This document shows, one piece after another, positions 11,986-22,900 of a stretch of 64,000 nucleotides of DNA (position 1 is the stretch's first letter; each line of letters opens with the position of its first letter). A model generated the notes under the pieces. That model ran no database searches, was not told where the DNA came from, and saw only the letters and a program-made list of their open reading frames with translations. The DNA is from Amphimedon queenslandica (lineage: Eukaryota > Porifera > Demospongiae > Haplosclerida > Niphatidae), in assembly GCF_000090795.2 (NCBI RefSeq), contig NW_003546306.1:1-64000 (forward strand). The letters run 5' to 3'. Made by a program: the position numbers and the translations under genes.

Positions 11986-12740
11986 GGTGTCGCATTACTT
12001 TGCTTCAGGATATCAGCTCCAAGCAAACTTTCATTGGCTACTTTACTGCTAGTATCCCTACTAGGTTCTTTTGCCATAAAATATTCATACTTCTTGACAA
12101 CCATATTAGGTGAAATGAGATACCTGTACTTGATAAATTGCCACTTTTAGTTCTCCTTATAATTGGCAAACATGTAGGAACCAAAGTGGGTATTGGTATT
12201 GGTAATGCAGAGGGATGACAGGTGGATTGTTGCAATGGTGTGGGGCTAGGTACAGGTGGGGATTGGTAATAATTGTAAAATTTTACAGGAGAAAGAGCTG
12301 GTTCAGTGTCTAAATGTGTGTGAGGATGGGGCTGAGAATACGAGTGAAGTTGTGGCAGGAGTAAAAAGAGGGGTAATGCTTAAACTTACATTATCAGTCT
12401 GCTGTGGAATGATTCATATGAGGATGTGCAATAGGAGATGGCATTGGAGAAGGATAATCGTCTGTCAATGAATCAGAAAATGTATTACCAGTACTGCAGT
12501 TGTAGCTAGCTGACATAAAATGTTGAGTGACATCGAACTGTTGACCCATTTGAGATTCGTTCCATGGGTCATCATATAACAGAAAAATGTGGCTCGTTAC
12601 TCATAGTCTCCTGTAATTTGTTTATCCTGACTATTGCATTCTTTAATGAGTGTTCTGTCATTGTCAGTCTCGTGTGCAGGTCATCAAAACTTGTTTCCAT
12701 AGATAATGAATCAATGATTATGATAAATTATTGTAAGTCA
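11930..12740 (-). pseudogene. BEN-domain gene of the CACTA element
   Basis: The minus strand carries a coherent series of segments. A coiled-coil-like exon (SMETSFDDLHTRLTMTEHSL, about 12735-12595) is followed by YDDPWNESQMGQQFDVTQHF with a Ser/Pro/His-rich stretch (about 12590-12410), then a Pro/His-rich segment. Last, at about 12140-11930, comes a block VVKKYEYFMAKEPSRDTSSK plus VANESLLGADILKQSN that follows the usual BEN pattern (helix, conserved K-L-A, aromatic or acidic, G-x-x-V-L). BEN domains bind DNA and occur in transposon-borne proteins. The gene is convergent with the CACTA transposase and seems to be its partner. The N-terminal part was not found and a stop separates the second and third segments. 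Confidence 0.5.
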
Positions 12741-12759
12741 CAGCAATATGTCTAATAAA

Positions 12760-13463
12760 ATAGTGTACAAAAAAATGTGACATGATACAAAATTTAGCTG
12801 CTACCGTGAACAAAAATAATACAGAATCTATGAGCAATATTTCAGCTGTATCAACGAAGCACAAAAGAGCATTTGAATTCGTTACTCTCATACAATTACT
12901 AATAACTAATAATAAAAGACAATCTTTTCCTGTACCTACATGTACATCTACCTTTGTCAGAGTGAGAGAGTGTGATCACTACTTGTGTGTAAGTAAATAA
13001 TATCTGAATTCTTTCCAGTCTTAACTTCGCCAACGACAGTACCAACGTCTCTTTCTCAACACTGTTCCCACTCTTCGCAACTGTGACAGTCTGTCACTCA
13101 TTGACAATATCTGTTTTACTCAGGCATAAAGTGTTAATATTTTTCAAAAATAAGAAAATTAAGCAATAAAGTATACAATGTGTATGTTTATGTTACCAGT
13201 CATTATGATGAGTCACTTCAACAAAGAGCCAGTAACCCATTTCTTTTTGCACCAATTTTGAGTTAGTCACACATTCCTCTTTCTTTGATTTACATGAGGT
13301 AGCACAGTCTCTCTTATTTCCTTCTAATACAGTATGGTAAGAGTAATATACAGTAGCTGTTAATAATGATACTTTTTGTGTTCGAAGTTATCTGCTTTCC
13401 TTTTTGAGGCACCTGTGCAGTAGGTGCTTCTGAAACAGCTAGTGACAAAATAATAGCAGTAGT
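12760..13463. other. Non-coding stretch left of the hAT element
   Basis: No gene is supported. It may hold the rest of the CACTA/BEN element, but I see no recognisable terminus. The last bases before 13464 are an AATAAT-rich stretch that is the hAT target. Confidence 0.3.
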
Positions 13464-13471
13464 AATAATAC

Positions 13472-13690
13472 TAGTGTTGCTTTAGCTAAAACTACAACCC
13501 TTTTAGTTAGGCCAGATATACTTTTAGTTAACTAACTATAACTAACTAAATTTTTTATCAATTTTTTGAAACTAACTGTAACTAACTAATAGTACTTTTA
13601 AAAAAGAAAAACTATTAACTAACTAAAAGTGTAATGAAATTTATAAAACTAACTATAGCTAACTAAAAGTATTACAGTACTTGTAAAACT
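13472..13690. repeat. Left subterminal repeats of the hAT
   Basis: Repeated words of the type TAACTAACTAAAAGT occur in irregular tandem. The array continues at 18044 beyond the pogo insertion and has a counterpart at 28130-28490. Arrays like this beside hAT ends are known transposase-binding regions; that role is inferred here. Confidence 0.8.
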
Positions 13691-13987
13691 ACCGTAGGTC
13701 GGGTTATATTCGCGGCTGCTATTATTCGCAGATTTTCCCGCAAGTTGCCGCACCCATCAATCACCATAGATACCGGGATGCAATTTAATTGAAAAGAGCG
13801 CTATATTGAAGCAGAGCTCCCTGCTGCAGTCAGTGCAGTGTTCTTCCTCTTGTTGTCACTAATCCTTGGTCTCTTCGAAGCTGCTTAAAACAGTTCTCTT
13901 CAGAACTACACTCAGTTTGCGTCGTATCTCTGGAACTCTCCACCCATTTGTTGACTTCAATATAGGTGTGGTTAGTTCAGCATCATC

Positions 13988-14569
13988 ATGGCCAGCAACG
14001 ATTTGCAGCAACGACGAGATCGAGGTCCTTACAAGAAGCTAACAGACGTAGAACGTGCCATTTTCGGTGCATTTGCCACTCAGCATGGCATTGCTAATGC
14101 TTCCAAAGAATATAAGGTAAGTGAAAGCACTGTCAGGGGTATTAAGAGAAAATATAGTGAAGCGTTACTGCAGTCGGCTAGTGGCAATAAAGAATACTCC
14201 ACAGTGACTTCACTACCAAAGGGAAAGCAAGGTAGGCCCTTTGTCCTTGGGGAAGACATGGACCATGAAATGCAGGACTTCATCAGGGCCCAGAGGGACA
14301 ATGGAGCAGTTATGACAAGATCAACTGTCATTGCCAGTGGTGAAGGTGTTGTAATGAGACACAACAAGTTCTATCTTAAGGAATTTGGTGGCCAAATGGA
14401 CCTCACAAAGCACTGGGCAGAATCAATACTGCATAGAATGAAGTTTGTAAAACAAAGAGGTTTAACGAAAGTCCATGTTCTTGGTGATGCCTTTGAACAT
14501 ATAAAACGAAATTTCCTTGCCAATATAAAGACAATGGTAGTAATGGAGGATATTCCTAGTCAATGATAT
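13988..14569 (+). CDS. pogo-type transposase, N-terminal part (runs into gap)
   Basis: An open frame of 192 residues before the gap. Residues about 12-60 form a helix-turn-helix of the Pipsqueak/CENP-B type (NASKEYKVSESTVRGIKRKY). A second DNA-binding-like region follows: GRPFVLGEDMDHEMQDFIRA, then FYLKEFGGQMDLTKHWAESI and MKFVKQRGLTK. This order is that of pogo-group transposases, whose catalytic DDD domain should follow directly; here it lies in the run of N. The frame ends FLANIKTMVVMEDIPSQ then a stop at the gap edge, where relatives continue into the D-Q-T-G motif. The start was chosen because it is the first ATG after the terminus and precedes the HTH. Completeness cannot be judged because of the gap. 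Confidence 0.8.
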
Positions 14570-15020
14570 NNNNNNNNNNNNNNNNNNNNNNNNNNNNNNN
14601 NNNNNNNNNNNNNNNNNNNNNNNNNNNNNNNNNNNNNNNNNNNNNNNNNNNNNNNNNNNNNNNNNNNNNNNNNNNNNNNNNNNNNNNNNNNNNNNNNNNN
14701 NNNNNNNNNNNNNNNNNNNNNNNNNNNNNNNNNNNNNNNNNNNNNNNNNNNNNNNNNNNNNNNNNNNNNNNNNNNNNNNNNNNNNNNNNNNNNNNNNNNN
14801 NNNNNNNNNNNNNNNNNNNNNNNNNNNNNNNNNNNNNNNNNNNNNNNNNNNNNNNNNNNNNNNNNNNNNNNNNNNNNNNNNNNNNNNNNNNNNNNNNNNN
14901 NNNNNNNNNNNNNNNNNNNNNNNNNNNNNNNNNNNNNNNNNNNNNNNNNNNNNNNNNNNNNNNNNNNNNNNNNNNNNNNNNNNNNNNNNNNNNNNNNNNN
15001 NNNNNNNNNNNNNNNNNNNN
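14570..15020. other. Assembly gap
   Basis: A run of about 450 N that removes the presumed catalytic domain of the pogo-type transposase. Confidence 0.99.
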
Positions 15021-15604
15021 ATTAAAATTAATGAGCCACACCTAGTTAAGTGAAATGGAACTCCCCTTTTAATTTTTCTGGATCCGCCAGTGTTTAGGCT
15101 TTCTACAATGAAGCTTCTTGGGGCACATTGGCTTAAATTGTTTTATGACTACATGCAAGCCAATCCTGATACAATTAAGAATGGGTTCAGATCAGCAGGA
15201 ATAACAGATATATGTGTTATGTGATTATACATGTACAAGTATACAAATCTGTACATGTACTTGATCATGATGTGTCTTCTGGGATAGTCAAAGAGATATT
15301 ACAGTAGATAATTAAAACCACAAAACTTTTGTGGTAGATATTACGATTATAAACCTCTTGACTCTATTTAAAATAATGGAATGGAGATTGGGGATGGAAG
15401 GTGGGCCCAGTAGTAAAATCTCACTCGTTAGTGGAGATTGCTAATAGCATATAAATTTAATGAGTTTTTGTACAGTACATGTAATTATTATGTGTTTATT
15501 ATGTGTGATTGCTTGCTATGTGTGATGGGATTTTAATGTCTTGGAGTCGTATGTGTGTGCAATGTATGTACATGTATTCCTCTCTCTCTCTTTGAATAAA
15601 TCAT

Positions 15605-15950
15605 GCTGTTTGGAGTGATGATAAGATCAATATTAATCACGCTCTTCGGAGTGATAAGATCAATATTCATCACGCTCTTCGGAGTGATGATAACATCAAT
15701 ATTAATCACGCTCTTCAGAGTCATGATAAGATCAATATTAATCACGCTCTTCGGAGCGATGATAAGATCAATATTAATCACGCTCTTCGGAGTGATAAGA
15801 TCAATATTAATCACGCTCTTCGGAGTGATGATAAGATCAATATTAATCACACTTTTCGGAGTGATGATAAGATCAATTGTAATCACGCTCTTCGGAGTAA
15901 TAAGATCAATATTAATCATGTTCTTCCGAACGATGATAAGATCAACTTAT
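15605..15950. repeat. Minisatellite, 33-36 bp unit, about ten copies
   Basis: The unit is close to GATCAATATTAATCACGCTC followed by TTCGGAGTGATGATAA; some copies lack one GAT triplet and are 33 bp. The same unit in reverse orientation appears at 17278-17405 in the same transposon, so the two arrays face each other. Confidence 0.95.
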
Positions 15951-16349
15951 TTTGTGTATTATGTTTTATATGTACATGTATGATGTGTTTGAGTTGTACT
16001 CTATAGCTAGAAAATTTGAAGTGTAGAAGGCTTTTAACAATGATGCATGCTGCTGCTGCTAAGCAATGGACTTCAATTTGACATGCCTTTGTTAAACTAG
16101 TTCTTTTTTGTTTAATAAATAATAAATAATGTCATAAAAATTAATTATAAAAAAAATAATTATACTATAGTACTGAACTAAAAATATGGCTTAAAAATAT
16201 GGTTTAAAATAATGATAATAATTATAATGTACATGTACAGTAGTAATAGATAAAATAAATAGGCCTATTATTAACTTAATATCAATATCTGTAATTACGT
16301 CTATTACTATTATTTATAATATAATTAAGTATTTGGAGTAGCAGTTGCA

Positions 16350-16965
16350 ATTCAGTAACCGTGGTGTCTCCTCTCCACTGGCCACGTTGGCTGTAAAATT
16401 CCCTCCCTCTTCCTTGTCCTCTTGCTCTCCACCTTCCACCACCATGACCTAGTCGTCATCCACCTCCCCTGTCTCGTCCACCTCCCCTGCCTCGTCCACC
16501 TTCCCTGCCTTGTCCACCTCCCCTGCATTGTCCACCTCCCATGCTTCCTCCTCTAAATCTTCCACCTCCCTTGTTTTCTCCTCTTCCATCTCCCCTACCT
16601 TGTCCAACTCCCCTGCCTCTTCCCGGTTCCTGGTGTGGCTCTACAGCTCCTCCATAAGCATTATCTTGGTCGTCATTACGTACACCAGATTCGCCCCCAT
16701 CTACATCATTGTGAGACGACCCATGTCCACTTTAATGATTTTACCTCCTCTTCCTGTATCTCTGCCACCCCGGGGAGGAAACCACCTTGACAACAAGGAG
16801 CAGGTGGCGGTGTCAAATTGGCAGAATTGCCGTCTCTTTGTGGAGAATACTCCATCTCGTCCTGTACAAGTAAAAAATGAAACTTAAGAAGTAAGCTGCA
16901 AAAGAAATACTTACATCCAAAATGAGATCTATCTCTCTTTCCCCAAAACCTTCAGCCATTTTTAT
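16350..16965 (-). CDS. Possible accessory gene, RG-rich, two exons
   Basis: On the minus strand an ATG near 16960 opens MAEGFGEREIDLILD, followed immediately by a consensus donor (GAT|GTAAGTATT). A polypyrimidine tract and acceptor (TTTTTTACTTGTACAG) near 16868 lead into DEMEYSPQRDGNSANLTPPP and a short further stretch. Downstream, in another frame, the strand becomes strongly Gly/Arg rich (QGREGGRGRGGGRDRGGG, GHGGGRWRARGQGRGREFYS). This suggests an RGG-box protein with one frame change or a missed intron. Alternatively it is GC-skewed low-complexity DNA read by chance. It shares the layout of a short acidic N-terminal exon plus an RG-rich tail with the minus-strand segment at 46185-47168. 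Confidence 0.35.
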
Positions 16966-17277
16966 TAAATTGTACTTATGGCGCCAAAAATTAAAACATT
17001 ATTATTAATAACTGATTATTATTATTACAGGACTAAAAGTACACTGTTACTATAAAGAGCAATAGACAGGTGAACTAAGGAGCAGAGGAGTGGAGAACAA
17101 AACCTTGTTTAGGGACAGTCCTGACACCCAAAATACAATAATAAGAAAGTAGTAATTGTTTATTATTAATTAAAATAATTAATTTATCAAATGAAATTAT
17201 ATACAATGATTGTATAGATTTAACAAATAATATTCATTGAATTATGTTTGTATGTGTATAATTGACATACATAATGT

Positions 17278-17405
17278 CATCACTCCGAAGAGAGAGATTC
17301 TATTGATCTTTTATCAACACTCCGAAGAGCAAGATTCTATTGATCTTTTAACATCACTCTGAAGAGTGAGATTCTATTGATCTTTTATCCTCACTTTGAA
17401 GAGAC
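17278..17405. repeat. 37-bp repeat array, inverse of the 15605 array
   Basis: About 3.5 copies of a 37-bp unit containing CACTCCGAAGAG and ATTGATCTTTTA, which is the reverse complement of the unit at 15605-15950. Confidence 0.9.
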
Positions 17406-17488
17406 ATTGTTCAAAGAGATAGAGAAAGAATATACATACGTACAAACACACAAACATATATTACTGGCACTTAATTAAAATTATTTTA

Positions 17489-17896
17489 TTATTCTTCTGT
17501 GACATTAGAGCAGACACTGCTATCAGTGCTTCTTAAAAGAGCTGCAACTTTGGCAATTTGTTCATGAGTTCCTCCTATGAACTTAAACCTGCAAGGTACC
17601 TCAAGACCACCTTGAACCAAATCACTGGAGTACCTTCTAGTACCCGTGACAAAACATTTTATTACTGTGCCAGATTTGGTTAAAACTAGTCTTGATATTA
17701 ATTTTTGGACATGTCCCACTATGGTACCTGACTTGCATACAGCCACAGCATAGCAATCATGAGGACTGTTCCTTTGTGGGCTACACACCAGCTCCTCACC
17801 TTTACAAGGCTCCCATATTTCATTGTAAACATGAAGACCACGAATGCAGCTAGATACTTCAACCATAGTCATTTTGGCAGCTGAGATAACTTCCAT
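17489..17896 (-). CDS. HIRAN-like domain protein of the pogo element
   Basis: An intact 135-residue frame from ATG 17896, just inside the right terminus of the transposon. It reads MEVISAAKMTMVEVSSCIRG, then HVYNEIWEP, GEELVC, HDCYAVAVCKSGTIVGHV, CFVTGTRRYSSDLVQGGLEV and PCRFKF. The order R-G-x-x-x-Y, a polar loop, H-D-x-Y-A-V-A-V, G-x-x-V-G-H and a final C-x-x-x-F is that of HIRAN domains, small beta-barrels known from Rad5/HLTF that bind DNA ends. HIRAN-like proteins with this SSCIRG-HVY start are common in cnidarian and sponge genomes. It lies antisense to the transposase and has no adjacent helicase, so a DNA-end-binding accessory role is inference. No break is visible. Confidence 0.6.
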   Translation of the reverse strand: MEVISAAKMTMVEVSSCIRGLHVYNEIWEPCKGEELVCSPQRNSPHDCYAVAVCKSGTIVGHVQKLISRLVLTKSGTVIKCFVTGTRRYSSDLVQGGLEVPCRFKFIGGTHEQIAKVAALLRSTDSSVCSNVTEE

Positions 17897-18211
17897 CCTA
17901 ATGTAAACACGTGGTCAAATTGTCATAGCAACTATCTAACCGTTTCCATGGTATTTAATTGAACTTCTTTATTAGTTTTTTATCACCGCGAGTTTTTATC
18001 ACTGAGAATATTAGCAGTCGCGAATATAACCCGACCTACGGTAACTATTAGTAACTAAAGTGGCTAAAGTTCAAACTAAAACATAGAAGTCTAGCACCTT
18101 TCTGCTGAGTCTTACTGTCTTAAGTTAGGTGTTGTGCTATATTTAGTACATGTAGATCTATTGCCACACTTATATAATCAATAATAAGTTGCAGCCGCAT
18201 TGTAAGTCATC

Positions 18212-18752
18212 ATGGCAGTCCAATCCACACAAAGTGGTAGACAAAAGGCCAGTTGTATTTGTGACATGTTTACTTATGAAGCGGAATTAGAGTTAGGTAT
18301 CTGTAAGGCCAAGAATGATTGAGAAGTTGGGTGTGGAAAAGAAATTAAAGGTAAAAACCCAGTTAACCGAAAGCAACACTTAAGCAAATATCATCCTGAT
18401 GATTATAATGTGTTCCTTGAGAGAGAAAAGATTCGCAAAAGATAGTGACAGTATGGAAAAGTTTAAGAAGACTCACAAGAACCAGCCATGTCTGACTTCA
18501 ATGCTTAATCCTGCTCCATATACAAAGGAAAGTATAAAGTATCAGCAAATAGCAAAGAAGCTGGCCGTGTTCATTGGTTGTTCAAATGTTGCAACTATTT
18601 TAGTGGAAACCAGGAGTATCAATAACTGTTACACGAACTTGATTCACATTATGTTGTCCCAGATCGAGCTGCTATTAGATCAAACTCATCAGTTATGGCT
18701 CAAGTAAAAGGAAAGATATCTCAGCTGCTTAAAAAATCACAAAATTCACTTA
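18212..18752 (+). pseudogene. hAT transposase, N-terminal part with BED-type finger
   Basis: The gene opens at ATG 18212 with MAVQSTQSGRQKASCICDMF. A BED-type zinc-finger pattern follows, C-G-K-E-I-K-G then N-R-K-Q-H-L-S-K-Y-H, which lacks some of the usual spacing. Farther on come ELDSHYVVPDRAAI and VKGKISQLLKKSQNSL, which match the region just before the catalytic domain in hAT transposases. Frame changes and stops are present, for instance after KAKND near 18320 and after REKIRKR near 18443. The coding series stops at 18752, where a TA-flanked MITE is inserted, and resumes at 19574. Confidence 0.75.
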
Positions 18753-19573
18753 CTGTATAAGATGATTTGTTGGCTGGAGTTTTTTTGGCGGTTTTGTGAT
18801 GGCTAGCTTATTGGTGGATTTAATATTGGCAGTTTCTAACCATTTAATTACATCCCCACCCTTAGTTGGGGTTTTACTTAAGCAGTTGTGGTTCGTGGAG
18901 AACATCATTATAAGAGAAAGAAAGTACCTTTTCTGGAAGATTGCATTGTTTATCACCTGGGTTAAAGACTGGCTTAAAGAAACATAGTAAAGCCATGTTA
19001 GCTAGCTACTTTTAACCATGCTATTAACTAAAATAATGTGGGTGTGATCACATGCTTGAATGGAATTATTGCTTGCTGATTTCATTTTGGCATTTTTATA
19101 TAAATCTGTCTATCCACCAATCAGTGTCTCCAGATGAAATTTTTAAAAATTCACTATATGAAGCAAAATTTTCCCCTAGAAATCCCTTAAGTCAAATTTT
19201 TAAGAAAATCCCTAAACTTTTACATAAATCCCCTGATTTTTGCAAAAAGTTTTAAATTTTTTACTGAAGTCCTTAAATTTCCACTAACGATGATTAAATT
19301 TTTGGCAATTGACCACTCCTATATCAATTAATTAAAAGAAACCACACCCCTTTTATAATGAATATTATTATCTAAGCGAATGAATATAGTTATTTCCCTA
19401 TGAATATCATTAATTCAGTAATATGTAGAAAAATTCCTAGATTTGGACATTTTATAAAATCCTCCCTAGTCCCTAAATGGGACATAAAATTCCTAAATCT
19501 AGGGAAAAATCCCGAAATATGGAGACACTGCTGCCAATATACAATCCCTATCAACATTTCATCTTATACAGTA
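18751..19573. mobile_element. TA-flanked MITE inside the hAT gene
   Basis: The ends CTGTATAAGATGA and TCATCTTATACAG form a 13-bp inverted repeat and are flanked by TA on both sides (18751-18752 and 19572-19573). The element lies between QNSL and CCDIW of the hAT transposase, where related proteins have no gap. It contains another MITE at 19122-19530. A Tc1/mariner-type origin is suggested by the TA target only. Confidence 0.65.
19114..19538. mobile_element. hAT-type MITE nested in the TA MITE
   Basis: Ends CAGTGTCTCCA and TGGAGACACTG (19122-19530) are inverted. The interior is built of diverged AAATCCCTAAA-like words, so long parts of the two halves pair. Flanking 8-mers CCACCAAT and CTGCCAAT match at six of eight positions, consistent with an old 8-bp target duplication. 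The CAGTG start and 8-bp site fit the hAT superfamily. Confidence 0.7.
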
Positions 19574-19780
19574 TGTTGTGACATTTGGAGAAAAAAGGTA
19601 TGACGGAAACCGTTATTGGAATCACAGCTCATTTCTTATTGAATCATCAGCGGCTGAAAGGAACCCTGGCTGTTTGTTCATTTGAAAGCCCACATGGGAG
19701 AGAGAATACTTATTATTGTAGAAAAAGTTTTTCAAGAGTGGGATACTTCATATCATCAAGTGGGAAAATTGTCACAGACA
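19574..19780 (+). pseudogene. hAT transposase, catalytic start
   Basis: This resumes the hAT reading: CCDIWRKKGMTETVIGITAH, then NHQRLKGTLAVCSFESPHMG, ILIIVEKVFQEWDTSYHQVG and KIVTD. The first aspartate (C-D-I-W, equivalent to D-x-W in the family) and the second (V-T-D-N) are the expected catalytic positions of hAT enzymes. The reading switches frame near 19690. The coding series is cut at V-T-D by the helicase-bearing element, whose other side starts again with I-T-D-N-G. Confidence 0.8.
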
Positions 19781-19962
19781 TTGTCTTGTGTAGCGAGCCC
19801 CTCCTGCCGCAAGGACGGAGCAGCAAGGAGAGTCTGGTACTTTCACTTAAATGAACTTGTTCAAAAGATTGCTGGTACCAGGATAGTGAGAATAGGAAGG
19901 CATTCCTGTCATACATGTATTAATTTATTTTGCTTGAATAAATTAATGTTTTATAGTAAAAA

Positions 19963-22900
19963 ATGATGTCTGTAAATGAGTCTACATGTAAGTGCTTTCT
20001 TTGTGAGTCTGATGTCAGTAACAGAACAATCTTGACCAAATTGACTGGATCAGTTACTAAAGTTGCCATAGATGTGCTTCATGAACTATATAAGAGAAAA
20101 TTATCAACATTTACAAGCTCGGAGGGATTCATCTGTTACAAGTGTAAGAGAAAGGCTGAATCCTTATGTGAATTAAGCAAGAAAGTAGAAACTACAACAA
20201 AAGAATTATTGAGTCTTATTGCTAAATATTGGAGCTTTGATGATGCCATTGATCAACCTACAGCCGACAATGATGGTCCTCCTAGTAAGACAAGGAAAAC
20301 TGGTCACACTGCTCTTGATGAACAGACTGTGCAACAAAATGAAAGCTCTGACTCTGTTTCTGTAAGTATATAAATAAAAGTATTATTATATTCTAATTTC
20401 TGTTATGTTAACATTCAATATCATTCTGGTATGCAATCTTTTGATATTACATCTCCTTTTTCAAAGGAAAACATCAAAAGATTAGCACGCAGAAACTTAG
20501 ATTCATTTGCCTCTTAAGCAGGTTTCATCCCTCAATAAACAGGAATTTAGATCTGTTTGTTCCAAAAAGCATAATTCAGTTCTTCGGAACTCTAATGAAG
20601 GCGTAAAACATTTCAGGCCCAGAAAATGAAATAGAATAAGCGGTCATGCATTTTTAATGATATTCATTGAATAAGTTAATAATTACCATAGCAACGAGCA
20701 ATGGTGGAGAAATGAAGACTGGTACAAGGTCTCTATTAAAGCACTATAACTTCTATCTCGTACAAAATTCGGTCTTCTAGAGACTTCATAGGGCTTTCTA
20801 GAAGTGTATACTTTCAAGTGAAAACGTTATTATTCTCATATGTGTTTGTTAGGAAGGCAAGCGTGTGCTGAGAAAATCCAGGGAAATGGACAACCTTATT
20901 TACGCCTTGTAAGAATCCCTGTGCTATAGTTTGTTTGCTTAAGATGTTTACAAAATTTGTTTGATCTTCTGTACCCTTCTTTGAGACACCAAGATGTTCG
21001 TGTAAGTCAAATTTTTGATGTGAATGTTACTGGCTACTCAGCCTAAACATTGTAAACATTGTCTTTCTAAGTTCTTTTAGCTCAAAACAGGCCTTTGTCT
21101 GTTGTCAGATAAGCTTTTAAAGATAGTAGAAATAGCTCTGACTGAAAAGAAAGGTCTTACTTAGTCTTATCACAACAGCCTATGCTTTATCAATGCTGAT
21201 AATTACTTGTCTTTACTTCAAGAATGTTCCAGGCAAAGTTTTGTATTTACTTCCTTTTTTGTACTATTGGACAGTAAAAATCTTGTACAATCTCAAAATA
21301 ACCCGGGAAGTTTGTCAAAACTTTGTAATATTTTTGTTATTAATATTCAAAAACTTAAAAATTTTCATTGATGAGTAATTTTTATACACAAAGGAATGGT
21401 AAAATGGCGGAGTGCAAGTACCCCACAATCAAATGGTAAATGTTCCGCCCAAAGTTTCTCCAATCCGGATGATACTCACTAGAAATACAGGTATAATGAT
21501 TGAGAATAGCTACAAAACCAGGGACCTGTATATTTCTCTTCCTAGACAGAGATGAGGGCTCCTACATTTTAAAGCCCATTGAGTGCCCTGTATAAAATGA
21601 ATAATAGTATACGGAAAATAACCTGGAATATTGTACTACGTGACCCCTCATTTTTGGACCTGTTGACTAGGAAACAAATTTTTCTGAACTAAATGTTATG
21701 ATGCCTACTACAATAATGATTATTAACATCATCATTAGTGGCAGTGAGTCAAAGAAGAAACCTTTGATGTGTCTGATTGCAAGCATGGTTTTGAAGTCTA
21801 GAGTACGTCAGATGTCACTCGTTCAAAGAGCAATTTCCGTATTTTTATATGGTAATGGATGTAACAAAGAGGTATGTGTAACTTTGTCTAAACAATTCAT
21901 TTAATTTTTTATTGTAGTGTTTGAAGTCTACAACCATTAATGACCAGTTTTTCACACACTTGAACACTTGCATTGATTGAGTCTTTCTAAAGAGCATGAT
22001 AAACCAGTACAACTTTGGTCTCAGAACCTGTTGGAGAACCTGAAGGTAACTCTGTATTATCATAATTAGTCAATAATTTTGAATAGAAAGAGGCACCTTA
22101 AGCGCATCATAGTACTGCAAATTTTGAGGACCAGATAGATGATGAAGTTGACGAACATATTTTGGTCTCTGCTGTAGATGAAATTGATGATTTACTTATT
22201 AAAGGTGACCTTCCAGATTTTGAAAATGATTACCTAGAGATACAGGATGAGACAGTAATAGCTAATGAAATATGAGACATGTCAAGATGAAGAAGTTATG
22301 ACAGAATTATCACAAAATGACACATGAAAAAGGTATGCTGTTTGATTAATTATAGTATGATTTGAGTAATTTTTAAATTAGATGTTCATGTACATGTATC
22401 TGACGACAATGACTGGTGTGGGTTGGGGATAATGTTGATAAGAACTTTCCCCGAACTTATCAGTGAATTGACTACCACACCACTTTTTTCATTCCTGTGC
22501 TGTCAGAGATAGAGTCGAGCTCAGCCATTTTTTAGATACACTTCAATCGAGTATTATAGATGTACAAGAAGTATTACCATTTACTTCAGTATAAAGGAGA
22601 TTTTGCGACAATAATTTCAAGGTATAATTGTGCAAATCTATGTATGGCAGATCCATGAACAGTTTTAGGGTGTTGGTTGCTTATGTGGGTAAGTTTGAAA
22701 CAGAATCTTATTTTGCCACATGGCACATTCATCATAAATATTTCTGTCAAATGGAGAAGAAATCCACAATTGTGAATTTCATTTAGTTATACTTAACTTT
22801 TATTCTATTTACAATAGGTAGCATTATGTATCATGAAAACAAGGTAGATGACATGTGTAAGATCATGGAACATCATAAATACGTACCTACGGTGAAGAGA

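Larger units (their letters stand above)
13690..18043 (+). mobile_element. pogo-type (Tc1/mariner) transposon
   Basis: A 4350-bp element (13692-18041) flanked by TA on both sides. Its inverted ends begin CCGTAGGTCGGGTTATATTC, continue GCG, and pair over about 40 bp with few mismatches. It carries a transposase start on the plus strand (13988 into the assembly gap), a minus-strand HIRAN-like open frame (17489-17896), a minus-strand RG-rich segment (16350-16965) and two arrays of a 36-37 bp repeat in opposite orientations. It is inserted in the left subterminal repeats of the hAT element. Confidence 0.88.

Noticed and set aside
14556-15045. Frames of X residues
   Set aside because: Artefact of the assembly gap.
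15605-15950. CRISPR-like regular repeats
   Set aside because: The units are contiguous with no unique spacers; this is a tandem minisatellite in a eukaryotic transposon.
15533-15983. Long open frames of about 127 codons on both strands
   Set aside because: They are translations of a minisatellite whose unit length is mostly a multiple of three, hence the repeated peptide.
16510-16887. Ser-rich plus-strand frame
   Set aside because: Antisense shadow of the RG-rich minus-strand segment of the pogo element.
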